NCBI GenBank assembly: GCA_024683255.1
Contig: JAIKYL010000102.1
Location: forward strand, 1-12,824
Source of the DNA: Bacteroidales bacterium
Lineage (GTDB): Bacteria; Bacteroidota; Bacteroidia; Bacteroidales; UBA932
DNA: 12,824 bases
Direction: 5' to 3'
Position 1 is the first letter of the stretch; every line of letters begins with the position of its first letter. The notes below the pieces were generated by a model. That model had not been told where the DNA came from, did not search any database, and saw only the letters and a list, made by a program, of their open reading frames with translations. The position numbers and the translations under genes are program-made. Positions 1 through 9,024 of this stretch are shown here, piece after piece.

Positions 1-828
1 GTGCTCAAGTACGATGGCCTGGCCGCAGGAAAGGGCGTGGTGATTGCCCAGGACTTGGACGAAGCGCGCCGTGCGCTGGCCGATATGCTCCTGGACCATT
101 CCTTCGGCGAGGGCAGGGTAGTGGTGGAAGATTTCCTCACGGGTCCCGAATTCTCCTTCCTCTGCTTCGTGGACGGAGAACGGGTGTATCCCATGCCGCT
201 TTCTCAGGACCATAAACGGGCTTTCGACGGGGACAAGGGCCCCAATACCGGCGGTATGGGCGCCTATACGGGCCTCCCGTTCATCACTCCGGAGGATCGG
301 GAATATGCCTACAAGGAGATTCTGTGCAAGGCGGCATCGGCCATGGTGGCCGAAGGCCTGCCGCTTTCCGGCGTCCTCTATGGCGGACTCATGAAGACTC
401 CGCAGGGCATCAAGGTCATTGAGTTCAACGCCCGTTTCGGAGACCCGGAGACGGAGGTGGTGCTGCCGCTGTTAAGGAGCGACATCTACACCATTTTCGA
501 GGGCGTGGCAACGGGCCGACCGGTGGAGGAACCGGTATGGGACAACGGCGTTACGCTGGGCGTTGTACTGGCATCCAAGGGCTATCCGGGGCACTATGAG
601 AAAGGCTTTGACATCCATGGCCTGGATACCGTTGAGGCCCAGGTCTACCACATGGGAACCGCCGTCCGGGACGGCCGCGTATTCACCAACGGCGGCCGCG
701 TGCTCATGGTGGTTTCCGGCGGAAAGGACCTTGCCGATGCCCGCGCCCGGGTTTATGCCGAAGTGGCCAAGATAGAATGTGAGAACCTCTTTTACAGAAA
801 CGACATAGCACACATTGCATTTGAATAA
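1..828 (+). CDS. purD: Phosphoribosylamine-glycine ligase (GAR synthetase), 3' part
   Basis: PurD makes glycinamide ribonucleotide from phosphoribosylamine, glycine and ATP in the cytoplasm, the second step of de novo purine synthesis. The visible 275 residues begin inside the ATP-grasp domain at the glycine-rich loop ([10 protein letters not shown], residues 4-13). They continue with [12 protein letters not shown] (about 80-91), the family signature [16 protein letters not shown] (about 143-158), and the C-terminal domain with [12 protein letters not shown] and [12 protein letters not shown]. The family is usually about 420-430 residues, so roughly the first 150 lie upstream of the window. 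The GTG at base 1 is an internal Val codon, not a start. The gene ends in TAATG, overlapping the folD start by one base, so the two are probably co-transcribed and translationally coupled. No oddities are seen in the visible part. Confidence 0.97.
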   Translation: MLKYDGLAAGKGVVIAQDLDEARRALADMLLDHSFGEGRVVVEDFLTGPEFSFLCFVDGERVYPMPLSQDHKRAFDGDKGPNTGGMGAYTGLPFITPEDREYAYKEILCKAASAMVAEGLPLSGVLYGGLMKTPQGIKVIEFNARFGDPETEVVLPLLRSDIYTIFEGVATGRPVEEPVWDNGVTLGVVLASKGYPGHYEKGFDIHGLDTVEAQVYHMGTAVRDGRVFTNGGRVLMVVSGGKDLADARARVYAEVAKIECENLFYRNDIAHIAFE

Positions 829-1682
829 TGGGACAGATTATTGACGGAAAGGCGCTGAGCGCCGCAGTTAAGGACGAAGTAAAGGCGCAGGTGCCTGAGC
901 TGGAGGCCAAGTATGGCCGCAAGCCCTGCCTGGTGGTGATCATAGTGGGGGAGAACCCTGCCAGCCAGGTATATGTACGCAATAAGGTGAAGGCTGCCGC
1001 CTATACGGGCATGGAATCCCGGCTCATAGAGCTCCAGGCCGATATTGCCGAGGAGGCCCTCCTGAAGCAGATTGCGGATTTAAACAACGACCCGCTGGTG
1101 GACGGCATCCTGGTGCAGCTGCCCCTCCCCAAACACATTGATGAGGAGAAGGTTATCGATACCATCGCCCGCGAGAAAGACGTGGACGGTTTCCACCCCG
1201 GCAACGTGGCCGGACTGTGGCTGGGCAAGGACTGCATCGTGCCCTGCACGCCTGCGGGCATCATGCGGATGATAGACAGCATCGGCTTTGAGCTCAAGGG
1301 CAAGAACGCCGTTGTGGTGGGCCGCAGCAACATTGTGGGAAAACCCGTTGCTAAGCTCCTCCTGGACCGTCACGCCACGGTGACTATCGCCCATTCCCGC
1401 ACGGCCGACCTGGGCGCAGTATGCCGCACGGCCGATGTTTTGGTGGTGGCAGTAGGTAAGGCCGGCCTGGTCACTGGCGACATGGTAAAGCCCGGTGCTG
1501 TGGTCATCGACGTGGGAATGAACCGCAATGCCGAAGGAAAACTTTGCGGCGACGTGGATTTCCCTTCGGCCGAAAAGGTGGCTTCCTGGATTACCCCCGT
1601 TCCCGGTGGAGTGGGCCCCATGACCATCGCCATGCTCATGCAGAACACCATCCACTGCTTCCTTTCCCGGATGCAGGGCTAG
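828..1682 (+). CDS. folD: Bifunctional methylenetetrahydrofolate dehydrogenase / methenyltetrahydrofolate cyclohydrolase
   Basis: FolD interconverts 5,10-methylene-THF, 5,10-methenyl-THF and 10-formyl-THF in the cytoplasm. The formyl donor feeds purine synthesis, which fits its position directly behind purD. The 284-residue length is normal for the family. Visible landmarks are the active-site YxxxK (Tyr49-Lys53 in [10 protein letters not shown]), the substrate-site VQLPLP (about 96-101), DVDGFHPGN (about 118-126), PCTPAGI (about 139-145), the NADP-binding GRSNIVGKP (about 165-173) and the C-terminal [14 protein letters not shown] signature. The ATG at 828 is chosen because it gives the canonical N-terminus ([10 protein letters not shown]) and overlaps the purD stop by one base. 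The stop codon at 1680-1682 directly abuts the stop of the convergent downstream gene, so no separate intergenic terminator exists here. Confidence 0.97.
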   Translation: MGQIIDGKALSAAVKDEVKAQVPELEAKYGRKPCLVVIIVGENPASQVYVRNKVKAAAYTGMESRLIELQADIAEEALLKQIADLNNDPLVDGILVQLPLPKHIDEEKVIDTIAREKDVDGFHPGNVAGLWLGKDCIVPCTPAGIMRMIDSIGFELKGKNAVVVGRSNIVGKPVAKLLLDRHATVTIAHSRTADLGAVCRTADVLVVAVGKAGLVTGDMVKPGAVVIDVGMNRNAEGKLCGDVDFPSAEKVASWITPVPGGVGPMTIAMLMQNTIHCFLSRMQG

Positions 1683-2903
1683 TTATTTCTTTAGGGAAAA
1701 GGTGTGCGTAACGTCGTAGTCGTTCCAGTTGCGGAGCGACAGGACGATGTTATGCTGATCGTATACATTGCTGTACTGTGTATCTTCGTACAGACTGTCA
1801 TGGACGGTCTCAAGGACAGGGAGAAGGTGCTTGAAGGACAGTTGATACTGTGTGCCCATGGCAATCCCGTCTGTATTGGGCAGGTCTGTTATCCGCACCA
1901 GGCTAAGGCATTCCTGCGCCTGGGGGAGGGTTATTCTCCCGTTTCTTTCCGTCATGTAGGAGTCCGCGGTGTTGTAGCGCTGCCAGCTTAGGCTTTCGGT
2001 ATTACCAACCGAAGGGTTCGGCGTGGCGGAATAGTATTTGGGGTCCAGGATATGGTTGGTTACCTGCATGTGGTCACTTCCCTTCGCTTTGCGGGTAACC
2101 ATGGTCTCCCAATTGTTATCCGGGTCAAACGCCAGGACGGCACAGTTCCCCTCAGCATCCGCTAAAATGTATTGAAAGCCCACATTTACCTGCGGGTCGT
2201 GCCGAACGTCCACTGTCCGGACCAGGGCGATGGCTTCTTCCACCGTGGCGCAGCGGTCCAGCATGAGCCGGAGCAGGGTGGATGTGCCTACGGCGTGACG
2301 GGAAGTCTGCTGCTGGGAGGCAAAGCGCTGCGGCAGGGCATGGATGGATGCGCAGAAGCCCTTTTCGTTGATTCCGTCCAGGGGTTCATAGATGGAAATA
2401 AGGCTGTTGACACGCTGGATAAACGGAATGGGCAGATGCCGGGTATTGTAGCCCATGAAGCTCATGTCGCATACGGCAATGGAGGCATATCCCTTTTTGG
2501 GACGGGAAATGGTGACAAGCGTAGGGTTCTTGTAGTAGTCGTAGTTACGGCCGAACAGGAAACCGGTTCCGTCTGCCCGGGCAGCCTGGAAACTGGTGCA
2601 GTTCACCCTCTGGGGGGTACGGGCTTCGCCCAGTCCGGACAGGAAGAAGCGGAATTTGAAGAATTTCAAAAACCGCATGACACTGTAGTTGAGCAGATCC
2701 ATATAACCGCTTGCATCCTGTTCCACAAGATGATCCAGATCATAGTGCGTTTTGTACTCCATGACATATAGGAACGGGTTCCCGTCTACCTGATGGAGGG
2801 ACGCCATGGTACGGAGTTCATTGCGCCAGATAAGGACGACAAGCAGCATCAGGACGGCAAACGTACACAGAAGGACAAGGAGGATGATCCAAAACAAATG
2901 CAT
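1683..2903 (-). CDS. Membrane-anchored Ntn-hydrolase-type amidase (choloylglycine hydrolase / C45 / acid ceramidase-like)
   Basis: This is a 406-residue protein with an N-terminal membrane segment (about residues 3-26) followed by IWRNELRT, so the catalytic part is probably periplasmic. The key motif is NCTSF at 101-105 followed by GRNYDY at 118-123, then DGINEKGF. A Cys-Thr-Ser followed by Gly-Arg-Asn-x-Asp about 13-16 residues later is typical of cysteine Ntn-hydrolases that cleave linear amides (bile-salt and penicillin V hydrolases, C45 acyltransferases, acid ceramidase/NAAA). In such enzymes self-cleavage exposes the Cys as the N-terminal nucleophile, here predicted at Asn101/Cys102. The roughly 100-residue segment before the Cys resembles the propeptide arrangement of acid ceramidase/NAAA rather than bile-salt hydrolases, where Cys follows the start Met. 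ATG at 2903 is chosen over an upstream in-frame extension because the extension would cross the promoter and start of the divergent gene and lacks protein-like sequence. The substrate is unknown; N-acyl amides or ceramide-like lipids are inferred only. Confidence 0.8.
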   Translation of the reverse strand: MHLFWIILLVLLCTFAVLMLLVVLIWRNELRTMASLHQVDGNPFLYVMEYKTHYDLDHLVEQDASGYMDLLNYSVMRFLKFFKFRFFLSGLGEARTPQRVNCTSFQAARADGTGFLFGRNYDYYKNPTLVTISRPKKGYASIAVCDMSFMGYNTRHLPIPFIQRVNSLISIYEPLDGINEKGFCASIHALPQRFASQQQTSRHAVGTSTLLRLMLDRCATVEEAIALVRTVDVRHDPQVNVGFQYILADAEGNCAVLAFDPDNNWETMVTRKAKGSDHMQVTNHILDPKYYSATPNPSVGNTESLSWQRYNTADSYMTERNGRITLPQAQECLSLVRITDLPNTDGIAMGTQYQLSFKHLLPVLETVHDSLYEDTQYSNVYDQHNIVLSLRNWNDYDVTHTFSLKK

Positions 2904-2922
2904 GCGGGCTTTTTTTCTCGTC

Positions 2923-2953
2923 CAAAGATAATGGTTTTCAGTTCGGTCCACAA
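2923..2953 (-). promoter_or_regulatory. Bacteroidota-type promoter of the amidase gene
   Basis: The minus strand reads TATCTTTG at 2930-2923, an exact match to the TAnnTTTG -7 element. A TTG lies at 2953-2951 with a 20-base spacer, as expected for the -33 element. Transcription would begin about 13-15 bases before the ATG at 2903. It sits back to back with the promoter of the MMPL gene. Confidence 0.7.
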
Positions 2954-2962
2954 GTTTTTTTG

Positions 2963-2970
2963 TATTTTTG
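2963..2970 (+). promoter_or_regulatory. Promoter -7 element of the MMPL exporter gene
   Basis: TATTTTTG matches TAnnTTTG exactly and ends only six bases before the ATG at 2977. No convincing -33 TTG is visible at the usual spacing. If this element is used, the transcript would start at or within a base or two of the start codon, giving a leaderless or near-leaderless mRNA. Confidence 0.55.
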
Positions 2971-2976
2971 CATCGT

Positions 2977-5900
2977 ATGTGTACTAAAGGTTCTTCCGGA
3001 AAGGATACCTTCGCTTCGCTGCTGATCCGGTGGCGGGGCTGGTTAACGGGGCTGGTCGCCGTCCTGGCGGTGATTTCGGCGCTGTTGTTACCGTATGTGC
3101 GCATCAATGCCGATGTAACCCGCTATTTACCAGACGATTCTCCCATGCGGAAGGGCTTGTCCATCCTGGAGCGGGATTTTCCCGGAATGGATATCCGGAT
3201 GCAGATTCTACGCGTCCTGTTTCTGGATGAGGCGCCATCCGATACCTTGCAACTGGCTCTGACGGAGCTTCTCTCCGATTCCCGGCAGATTGAGGTCCGG
3301 GAGAACGGAAACCATACCCTTTATCAGTACTATCTTCCCAAAGATGCAGACGGTGAGTCTGTAAAGCAGACGGTTGTCAATCGTTTTGGCGATAGGGTGA
3401 AGGTGGAGATAGAAGACAATTCGGGTATGCCAGAAGGCGTACCGCTTATGATAGGGGCCGGTTTTTTCCTCATTATCCTGGTTCTGGTCCTCATGTCTCC
3501 TTCGTATGTGGGGGTCTTGCTATATATCATCACATTCGGCCTGGCCATCCTCATCAACCTGGGAACCAATGCCCTGTTGCCCAGCGTATCGGTGATTACC
3601 AATGCTTTATCGGCCGTAATGCAGACGGCGCTTTCCATTGACTATGCGGTTATCCTGATGAACCGCTACCGGCAGGAGCGTTGCCGGGATGTGCCGACGG
3701 ACCGGGCCATGGTTTCCGCCCTTTCGCAAGCGATGCCGTCCATCCTGTGCAGCGCCTTTACAACCATCGTCAGCCTCATGATGTTGTGCTTCATGCGGCT
3801 CAAGATTGGGGCCGATCTGGGCATTGTGCTTTCAAAGGGCGTACTCTGCAGCCTTCTGGTTTCCATCTTAGCCCTTCCTGCCCTTATCCTGGCTTTTGAC
3901 AAAGCCATCATCGCTACGCAGAAACGGGTCCCGGAGATTCGCGTGGGAGGACTGGCCCGTTTCGAGTGGCGTCACCGGGTCCCGCTTGCCTGTGTATTCG
4001 TAGCTTTGCTTGTGGGGGCGTGGTTCCTGCATCGGTATACCGGCATGTATTACTCCCTCACCCGGCTTTCTCCCATTACCCGGGAATTCCCGGACCGGAA
4101 CCGGATGCTGGTCCTATACCCTACGGCAGAGGAAGAGGCACTCATTCCGCTGGTTGACGAAGTGGTCCTGTCTCCGGGCATCTCCTGCATCAGCTATCCG
4201 TCCATTGCCATGAAACCCCGTACGGCGGCCGATCTTGTAGCATTGGCGCCCGACCTCACTGAGCACATTCCTCCCCAGCTGGTAGATTTGATCTATTATG
4301 CGGCCACTCATCCCGAAAGGACGGAACGGATGCGACTGGAGGACCTGGAACCCACGGCCCGCAGCCTGATGGGACTTGCCGGCAGTGTCCTGCCCAATGC
4401 ATCACTGGGGGATCTTTCTTCCCGTTTCAACCTGGATTTGCTGTTCCCGGAACCGGCTGCTCCAGGGATACCTGCCGATACGCTTCCGTCTTCTTCCGTG
4501 GATACGGTGCGTATGGTTCCCGTCCCTGCGGTCCACCCGGCCGGGCATACCGACAGCCTTTCTTTGGATCCGGAACCCGATACCGTCCTCACGGAGACGG
4601 CCGTCATTCCTCCTGCAAACATATTGGACAGGATGGGTGTAGATTATTCCTATGAGCAGCTCACCCTGCCCCGGACGGAGAAGGAAATGGAGGCCTATCT
4701 TCCCATTGACGGACAGTACGTCCGGATTGTTTACCGGCTTGCCGGAATAGGACGGAGAGGGCATCCGGACAAGATGAATGCCCTGGAGTTCATGGAGGTG
4801 GTCCAGGAAAAGATCCTGAATAACAAGCGTTATGCTAGCAGGATTCCCCCATCTTCGGCGCAAATGCTGCAGGAGGTTCAACAGCTTGTCGGCCAGGTTG
4901 TGGAAGCGGGCCCTGTCCGTGATACCATTCCTGTCCGTGATACGGTCATGTTGGCCGAAATACCACCTGTTGAGGACACGCTCCTTGTCGCAGCTGCTCT
5001 CCCGGAAGTCCCGGATGAACCGGCAGTGCCGATGGACACCCTCAAGGAAGTTTCGCCGGTGGAACAATTGATAGATTTGGCTTTATCGGGCAGGAAATGC
5101 TCTGCCTCCCAGTGCTACAGGACGCTCCGCAGGGCCGGCGTTTCCGTAAGGCGGGAAGAAATTGACCTGCTGTATCTCTATTACGGCTTCCAGACGGCCC
5201 GGGATACGGTTCCCAGCCTGTCTCTTCTGGAATTGGAGGGGTTCCTGGAGCGCTTGAAGGAAAACCCGCTTGTGCGGCAGTATCTGGATTCGGCACGGGT
5301 GGCCCAGCTCAATGGCCTCCGGCAAACCGTCTCTGAGGACCTGGGACAATTGCGGGGGGATAAGTGGTCTCTTGCCGTTATTACAAGCGACCTTCCGGAA
5401 GAAGGCGAGGCCACGTTCTCTTTCATTGAAAAGCTTCGCCGCCTTTGCGGGGAATCGTTCAGCGGAGAGAGCATCCTGGTGGGGTATTCAGTGATGTATC
5501 ATGAGATGAAGGAGGGTTTTTCCCGTGAGCTTCTGATACTTACGCTCCTTACGGTATTGGCCATTTTCCTCATTGTCGCCATCACCTTCCGCTCGGCGGT
5601 AATACCCTTCATCCTGGTTTCCACGGTAATGACCGCAGTATGGATGGATGTCGCAGCCAGTGGAGTAAACGGCCCCATGCTCTATATTTCCTACCTTATG
5701 CTGCAGAGCATCCTCATGGGCTCCACCATAGACTATTCCATCCTGTTTACACACTATTACCGTGAGGGACGCAGGAGCTCGGATATTCCCGCCTCCCTTC
5801 TGTCGGCATATCGTGGCGCCATCCACACCATCCTTACATCGGGAACCATCCTTGTGCTGGGAACGTTTGTCATGAGCCTGATGATCAAAGACCCCATTAT

Positions 5901-6009
5901 CGTACCGGTCATCCGCTGTGTCTCCCTGGGCGCCCTCATCGCAATCATTCTCATTCTGTTCTTCCTGCCGGCCGTCATCGGCCTGCTGGACCGCTGGGTG
6001 AAGAAATAG
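2977..6009 (+). CDS. MMPL/RND-superfamily exporter with two membrane bundles
   Basis: This 1010-residue inner-membrane protein has the duplicated RND layout. TM1 (about 21-40) is followed by a first periplasmic loop (41-153) and a five-helix bundle (about 155-310). TM7 (about 335-352) is followed by a very large second loop (about 353-845) and a second bundle (about 848-1005). Each bundle carries the MMPL-type Ser/Thr-Ile-Asp-Tyr motif: SIDYAVILMNRYRQ at 220-233 and GSTIDYSILFTHYYR at about 915-929. The Asp is plausibly part of proton coupling. These features fit the HAE3/MMPL group of putative lipid or hydrophobe exporters. The second loop contains Asp-Thr-Val/Pro-rich stretches (about 490-545 and 645-690) and two similar helical segments (about 430-464 and 722-760). 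The ATG at 2977 is preferred over TTG at 2968, which lies inside the -7 element. It is divergent from the amidase, suggesting a functional link. The substrate is unknown. Confidence 0.88.
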   Translation: MCTKGSSGKDTFASLLIRWRGWLTGLVAVLAVISALLLPYVRINADVTRYLPDDSPMRKGLSILERDFPGMDIRMQILRVLFLDEAPSDTLQLALTELLSDSRQIEVRENGNHTLYQYYLPKDADGESVKQTVVNRFGDRVKVEIEDNSGMPEGVPLMIGAGFFLIILVLVLMSPSYVGVLLYIITFGLAILINLGTNALLPSVSVITNALSAVMQTALSIDYAVILMNRYRQERCRDVPTDRAMVSALSQAMPSILCSAFTTIVSLMMLCFMRLKIGADLGIVLSKGVLCSLLVSILALPALILAFDKAIIATQKRVPEIRVGGLARFEWRHRVPLACVFVALLVGAWFLHRYTGMYYSLTRLSPITREFPDRNRMLVLYPTAEEEALIPLVDEVVLSPGISCISYPSIAMKPRTAADLVALAPDLTEHIPPQLVDLIYYAATHPERTERMRLEDLEPTARSLMGLAGSVLPNASLGDLSSRFNLDLLFPEPAAPGIPADTLPSSSVDTVRMVPVPAVHPAGHTDSLSLDPEPDTVLTETAVIPPANILDRMGVDYSYEQLTLPRTEKEMEAYLPIDGQYVRIVYRLAGIGRRGHPDKMNALEFMEVVQEKILNNKRYASRIPPSSAQMLQEVQQLVGQVVEAGPVRDTIPVRDTVMLAEIPPVEDTLLVAAALPEVPDEPAVPMDTLKEVSPVEQLIDLALSGRKCSASQCYRTLRRAGVSVRREEIDLLYLYYGFQTARDTVPSLSLLELEGFLERLKENPLVRQYLDSARVAQLNGLRQTVSEDLGQLRGDKWSLAVITSDLPEEGEATFSFIEKLRRLCGESFSGESILVGYSVMYHEMKEGFSRELLILTLLTVLAIFLIVAITFRSAVIPFILVSTVMTAVWMDVAASGVNGPMLYISYLMLQSILMGSTIDYSILFTHYYREGRRSSDIPASLLSAYRGAIHTILTSGTILVLGTFVMSLMIKDPIIVPVIRCVSLGALIAIILILFFLPAVIGLLDRWVKK
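4913..4948 (+). repeat. 18-bp tandem repeat in the MMPL gene
   Basis: CTGTCCGTGATAC occurs at 4913-4925 and again at 4931-4943, a period of 18 bases. It encodes two successive Val-Arg-Asp-Thr units (VRDTIP, VRDTVM). It lies in a Pro/Asp/Thr-rich part of the second periplasmic loop that looks like a flexible linker. Confidence 0.7.
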
Positions 6010-6133
6010 GGAATTGTTTAGCATAAGCGACAAAAAGTGGATAGACTGTCCAAGGCCTATTCCGTTTATCTTGCTTTTTCAGTATTTTTGAAGGGAATCA
6101 TCCTGTGCTACACAATTTAACACATACACTCTT
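6010..6133 (+). promoter_or_regulatory. Intergenic promoter region of the EstA-like esterase gene
   Basis: This 124-base gap contains TATTTTTG at 6083-6090, an exact TAnnTTTG -7 element. It would start transcription near 6097 and leave a leader of roughly 37 bases. No clear -33 TTG is seen at normal spacing, and no hairpin with a T-tract marks the end of the preceding MMPL gene. Confidence 0.5.
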
Positions 6134-7486
6134 ATGAACACTATCAAACCCATTCTCGCTGTCCTGGCTATGAGCGTAGCAGTGGCAGCCGGCGCCCAGA
6201 CCCTTAAGATGGAGCCCCAGGTTGCAGGTGTAACCACTTACGAGGCTTCAACCGCAGTCAACCTTGTGGTCGTCAAACCGGAGATTAAGCTGGAAAACCT
6301 TGATCCTTCGGTATTTACCGTCAACACAAACGGCACGGAACGTAACGTCATCTCCGTCTATCCTTCAGACTCCAGAGGCGCTTTCAATCCGGAAGGCGAG
6401 TATATTGCCCTGGGACTTGAAAAGGCTGTCGGCCGCGGCTTGGGCCTTTCCATTAATCAAGGCGTCTGGAGGGAGGAATACAGCATCAAGGTGGGCTTGA
6501 AGAAGGGGAAAGTCCTTAAGGTGGGAAAGCAGAAGTTCACCGCCATTGACTGCGAGACGGACAAAGCCCTCAGGGACTTTGTCTCCGAGGCCGATTACTT
6601 CAACAAGGGAACCTTCACCGGCCGGAACACCGGCAAGTCCGGTGACGTAACGCTTACTTATGCCGCCTATGAGCCCTGGTCGCTTAAAGGTGACGGAAAG
6701 GCCAACCCGCTGATTATCTGGCTGCATGGCGGCGGCGAAGGCGGTCTGGACGTGTCCATCACCCTGCTGGGCAATGAGGTGGTTTCCCTCATCCGCCCGC
6801 AGATCCAGTCCCATTTCACCACTGAAGGTGGCGCCGGCGGCGCTTATGTCCTCTCCGTCCAGTGCCCCACCATGTGGATGGGCACCTCCAAGGGCTTCGG
6901 GCACGGGGATTATCCTTCCCTCTATGCCAACGTGCTCAAGGACTGCATCGACAATTATGTGAACGAGCATCCGGATGTGGACCGTAATCGTATCTACCTG
7001 GGCGGTTGTTCCAACGGCGGATACATGACCATGCATATGCTCATCCGCAACCCCAAGTACTTTGCCGCAGCCTATCCCACCTGCGAGGCCTACATGGACC
7101 AGTACATCTCCGACAACGAGATCAAGGCCCTCTCCGAAGAGAACATCTGGATCGTCCAGTCCTATGACGACACCACCGTGGATCCAAAGACCCACTGCAT
7201 CCCCACTTTCCAGCGTCTGGTGAAGGCCGGCGCCAAGAACGTGTGGATGTCCATGTTTGAGAATGTGCAGGGGATGGACAATCCCGGCCAGAGGCTCATG
7301 GGACACTTCTCCTGGTGCTATCTCTTCAACGATGCGGTAACCCATTCCCAGGAGCAGAGTGAAGGGGACGTGAAGCCCAGCAACAACGGCGGCGGTTCCG
7401 TCGCTCCCCAGGGCCACGCCAACATCTTCGAGTGGATGAACGCCCAGGTCCTCACAGACCCGGAAATCACCAATCCCAGGTGGTAG
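6134..7486 (+). CDS. Secreted EstA-like serine esterase / prolyl-oligopeptidase-family hydrolase
   Basis: This 450-residue alpha/beta hydrolase has a signal peptide (MNTIKPILAVLAMSVAVAAG, likely cut near Ala19-Gln22), so it is exported. Residues about 25-145 look like a beta-rich domain resembling the Ig-like domain found before the catalytic domain in EstA-type esterases. The catalytic domain follows, with the oxyanion-hole HGGGEGG at 198-204 and the nucleophile elbow GCSNGGY with Ser293. An acidic residue is likely Asp345 or Asp346 in QSYDDTTVDP, and His391 in GHFSW completes the triad. Polysaccharide-linked esters (acetyl, feruloyl) or small esters are possible substrates, inferred from the family. 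It has its own promoter and ends 12 bases before the stop of the convergent CE1-like esterase gene. Near the C-terminus (about 408-428) a Gly/Asn/Ser-rich stretch (SNNGGGSVAPQ) is probably a surface loop. Confidence 0.82.
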   Translation: MNTIKPILAVLAMSVAVAAGAQTLKMEPQVAGVTTYEASTAVNLVVVKPEIKLENLDPSVFTVNTNGTERNVISVYPSDSRGAFNPEGEYIALGLEKAVGRGLGLSINQGVWREEYSIKVGLKKGKVLKVGKQKFTAIDCETDKALRDFVSEADYFNKGTFTGRNTGKSGDVTLTYAAYEPWSLKGDGKANPLIIWLHGGGEGGLDVSITLLGNEVVSLIRPQIQSHFTTEGGAGGAYVLSVQCPTMWMGTSKGFGHGDYPSLYANVLKDCIDNYVNEHPDVDRNRIYLGGCSNGGYMTMHMLIRNPKYFAAAYPTCEAYMDQYISDNEIKALSEENIWIVQSYDDTTVDPKTHCIPTFQRLVKAGAKNVWMSMFENVQGMDNPGQRLMGHFSWCYLFNDAVTHSQEQSEGDVKPSNNGGGSVAPQGHANIFEWMNAQVLTDPEITNPRW

Positions 7487-7498
7487 GAGAGCTATAAT

Positions 7499-8674
<1,176 letters not shown>

Positions 8675-8675
8675 C

Positions 8676-8683
8676 TAAATTTG
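8676..8683 (+). promoter_or_regulatory. Promoter -7 element of the GlsB-type gene
   Basis: TAAATTTG matches TAnnTTTG exactly and ends 25 bases before the ATG at 8709. A run of T at 8653-8659 lies where a -33 element would be. The predicted leader is about 20 bases and AT-rich. Confidence 0.65.
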
Positions 8684-8708
8684 CGTTAAATCACTAAATA
8701 CTAAAACC

Positions 8709-8969
8709 ATGAACATCATTCTCACTCTGCTCTTCGGTGCCATCGCAGGCTGGCTGGCCGGTTTCTTTGTGATCAAGGACAAGGGTGGCCTCATCTGGAA
8801 CATCATCATCGGCCTTCTGGGCGGTGTGGTAGGCGGCTGGCTGCTGGGCCTCATCGGCGCAGACGGCTCCTTCTGGTCCCAGTGGTACGGCCAGATCGTG
8901 AGCGCCGTCATCGGTGCCGTGGTCCTTATCTGGGTCTGGAACATGATCAAGAAACTCTTCAAGAAGTAA
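8709..8969 (+). CDS. GlsB/YeaQ/YmgE-family small membrane protein
   Basis: This 86-residue, very hydrophobic protein has three predicted membrane helices (about 2-22, 28-48 and 59-78) and a basic tail (MIKKLFKK). The Gly-rich pattern AGWLAGFFV...GGLIWNIIIGLLGGVVGGWLLGLIG is typical of the transglycosylase-associated / GlsB stress-response membrane family. The molecular role of that family is not settled; it is often stress-induced. Its own promoter lies upstream and a strong hairpin terminator lies 23 bases downstream, so it is probably monocistronic. Length matches the family. Confidence 0.9.
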   Translation: MNIILTLLFGAIAGWLAGFFVIKDKGGLIWNIIIGLLGGVVGGWLLGLIGADGSFWSQWYGQIVSAVIGAVVLIWVWNMIKKLFKK

Positions 8970-8991
8970 GGCCTGGCCTTCGCAGAAAACT

Positions 8992-9024
8992 AAAAAAAGT
9001 CAGCATGATTGCTGACTTTTTTTT
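8992..9024. terminator. Bidirectional Rho-independent terminator
   Basis: A hairpin with stem GTCAGC (8999-9004) and GCTGAC (9011-9016), loop ATGATT, is flanked by seven A on the left and eight T on the right. It can therefore terminate the GlsB-type gene on the plus strand and the 9023-9445 gene on the minus strand. The last T bases overlap the stop codon region of the minus-strand gene. Confidence 0.9.

Noticed and set aside
1..3. GTG as the start codon of the first gene
   Set aside because: The sequence is already inside the ATP-grasp domain of PurD, so GTG is an internal Val and the real start lies outside the window.
2904..3107. N-terminal extension of the amidase gene up to 3107
   Set aside because: It would run through its own promoter and the start of the divergent MMPL gene; the extension does not look like protein, and the membrane anchor starts at the ATG at 2903.
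4402..5067. Minus-strand open frame of 221 residues
   Set aside because: Lies inside the MMPL gene, with composition typical of an antisense frame and no promoter.
6365..7417. Long minus-strand open frame (350 residues)
   Set aside because: It lies wholly opposite the EstA-like esterase gene, and its translation is low in recognisable motifs and rich in Gly/His/Val typical of an antisense frame.
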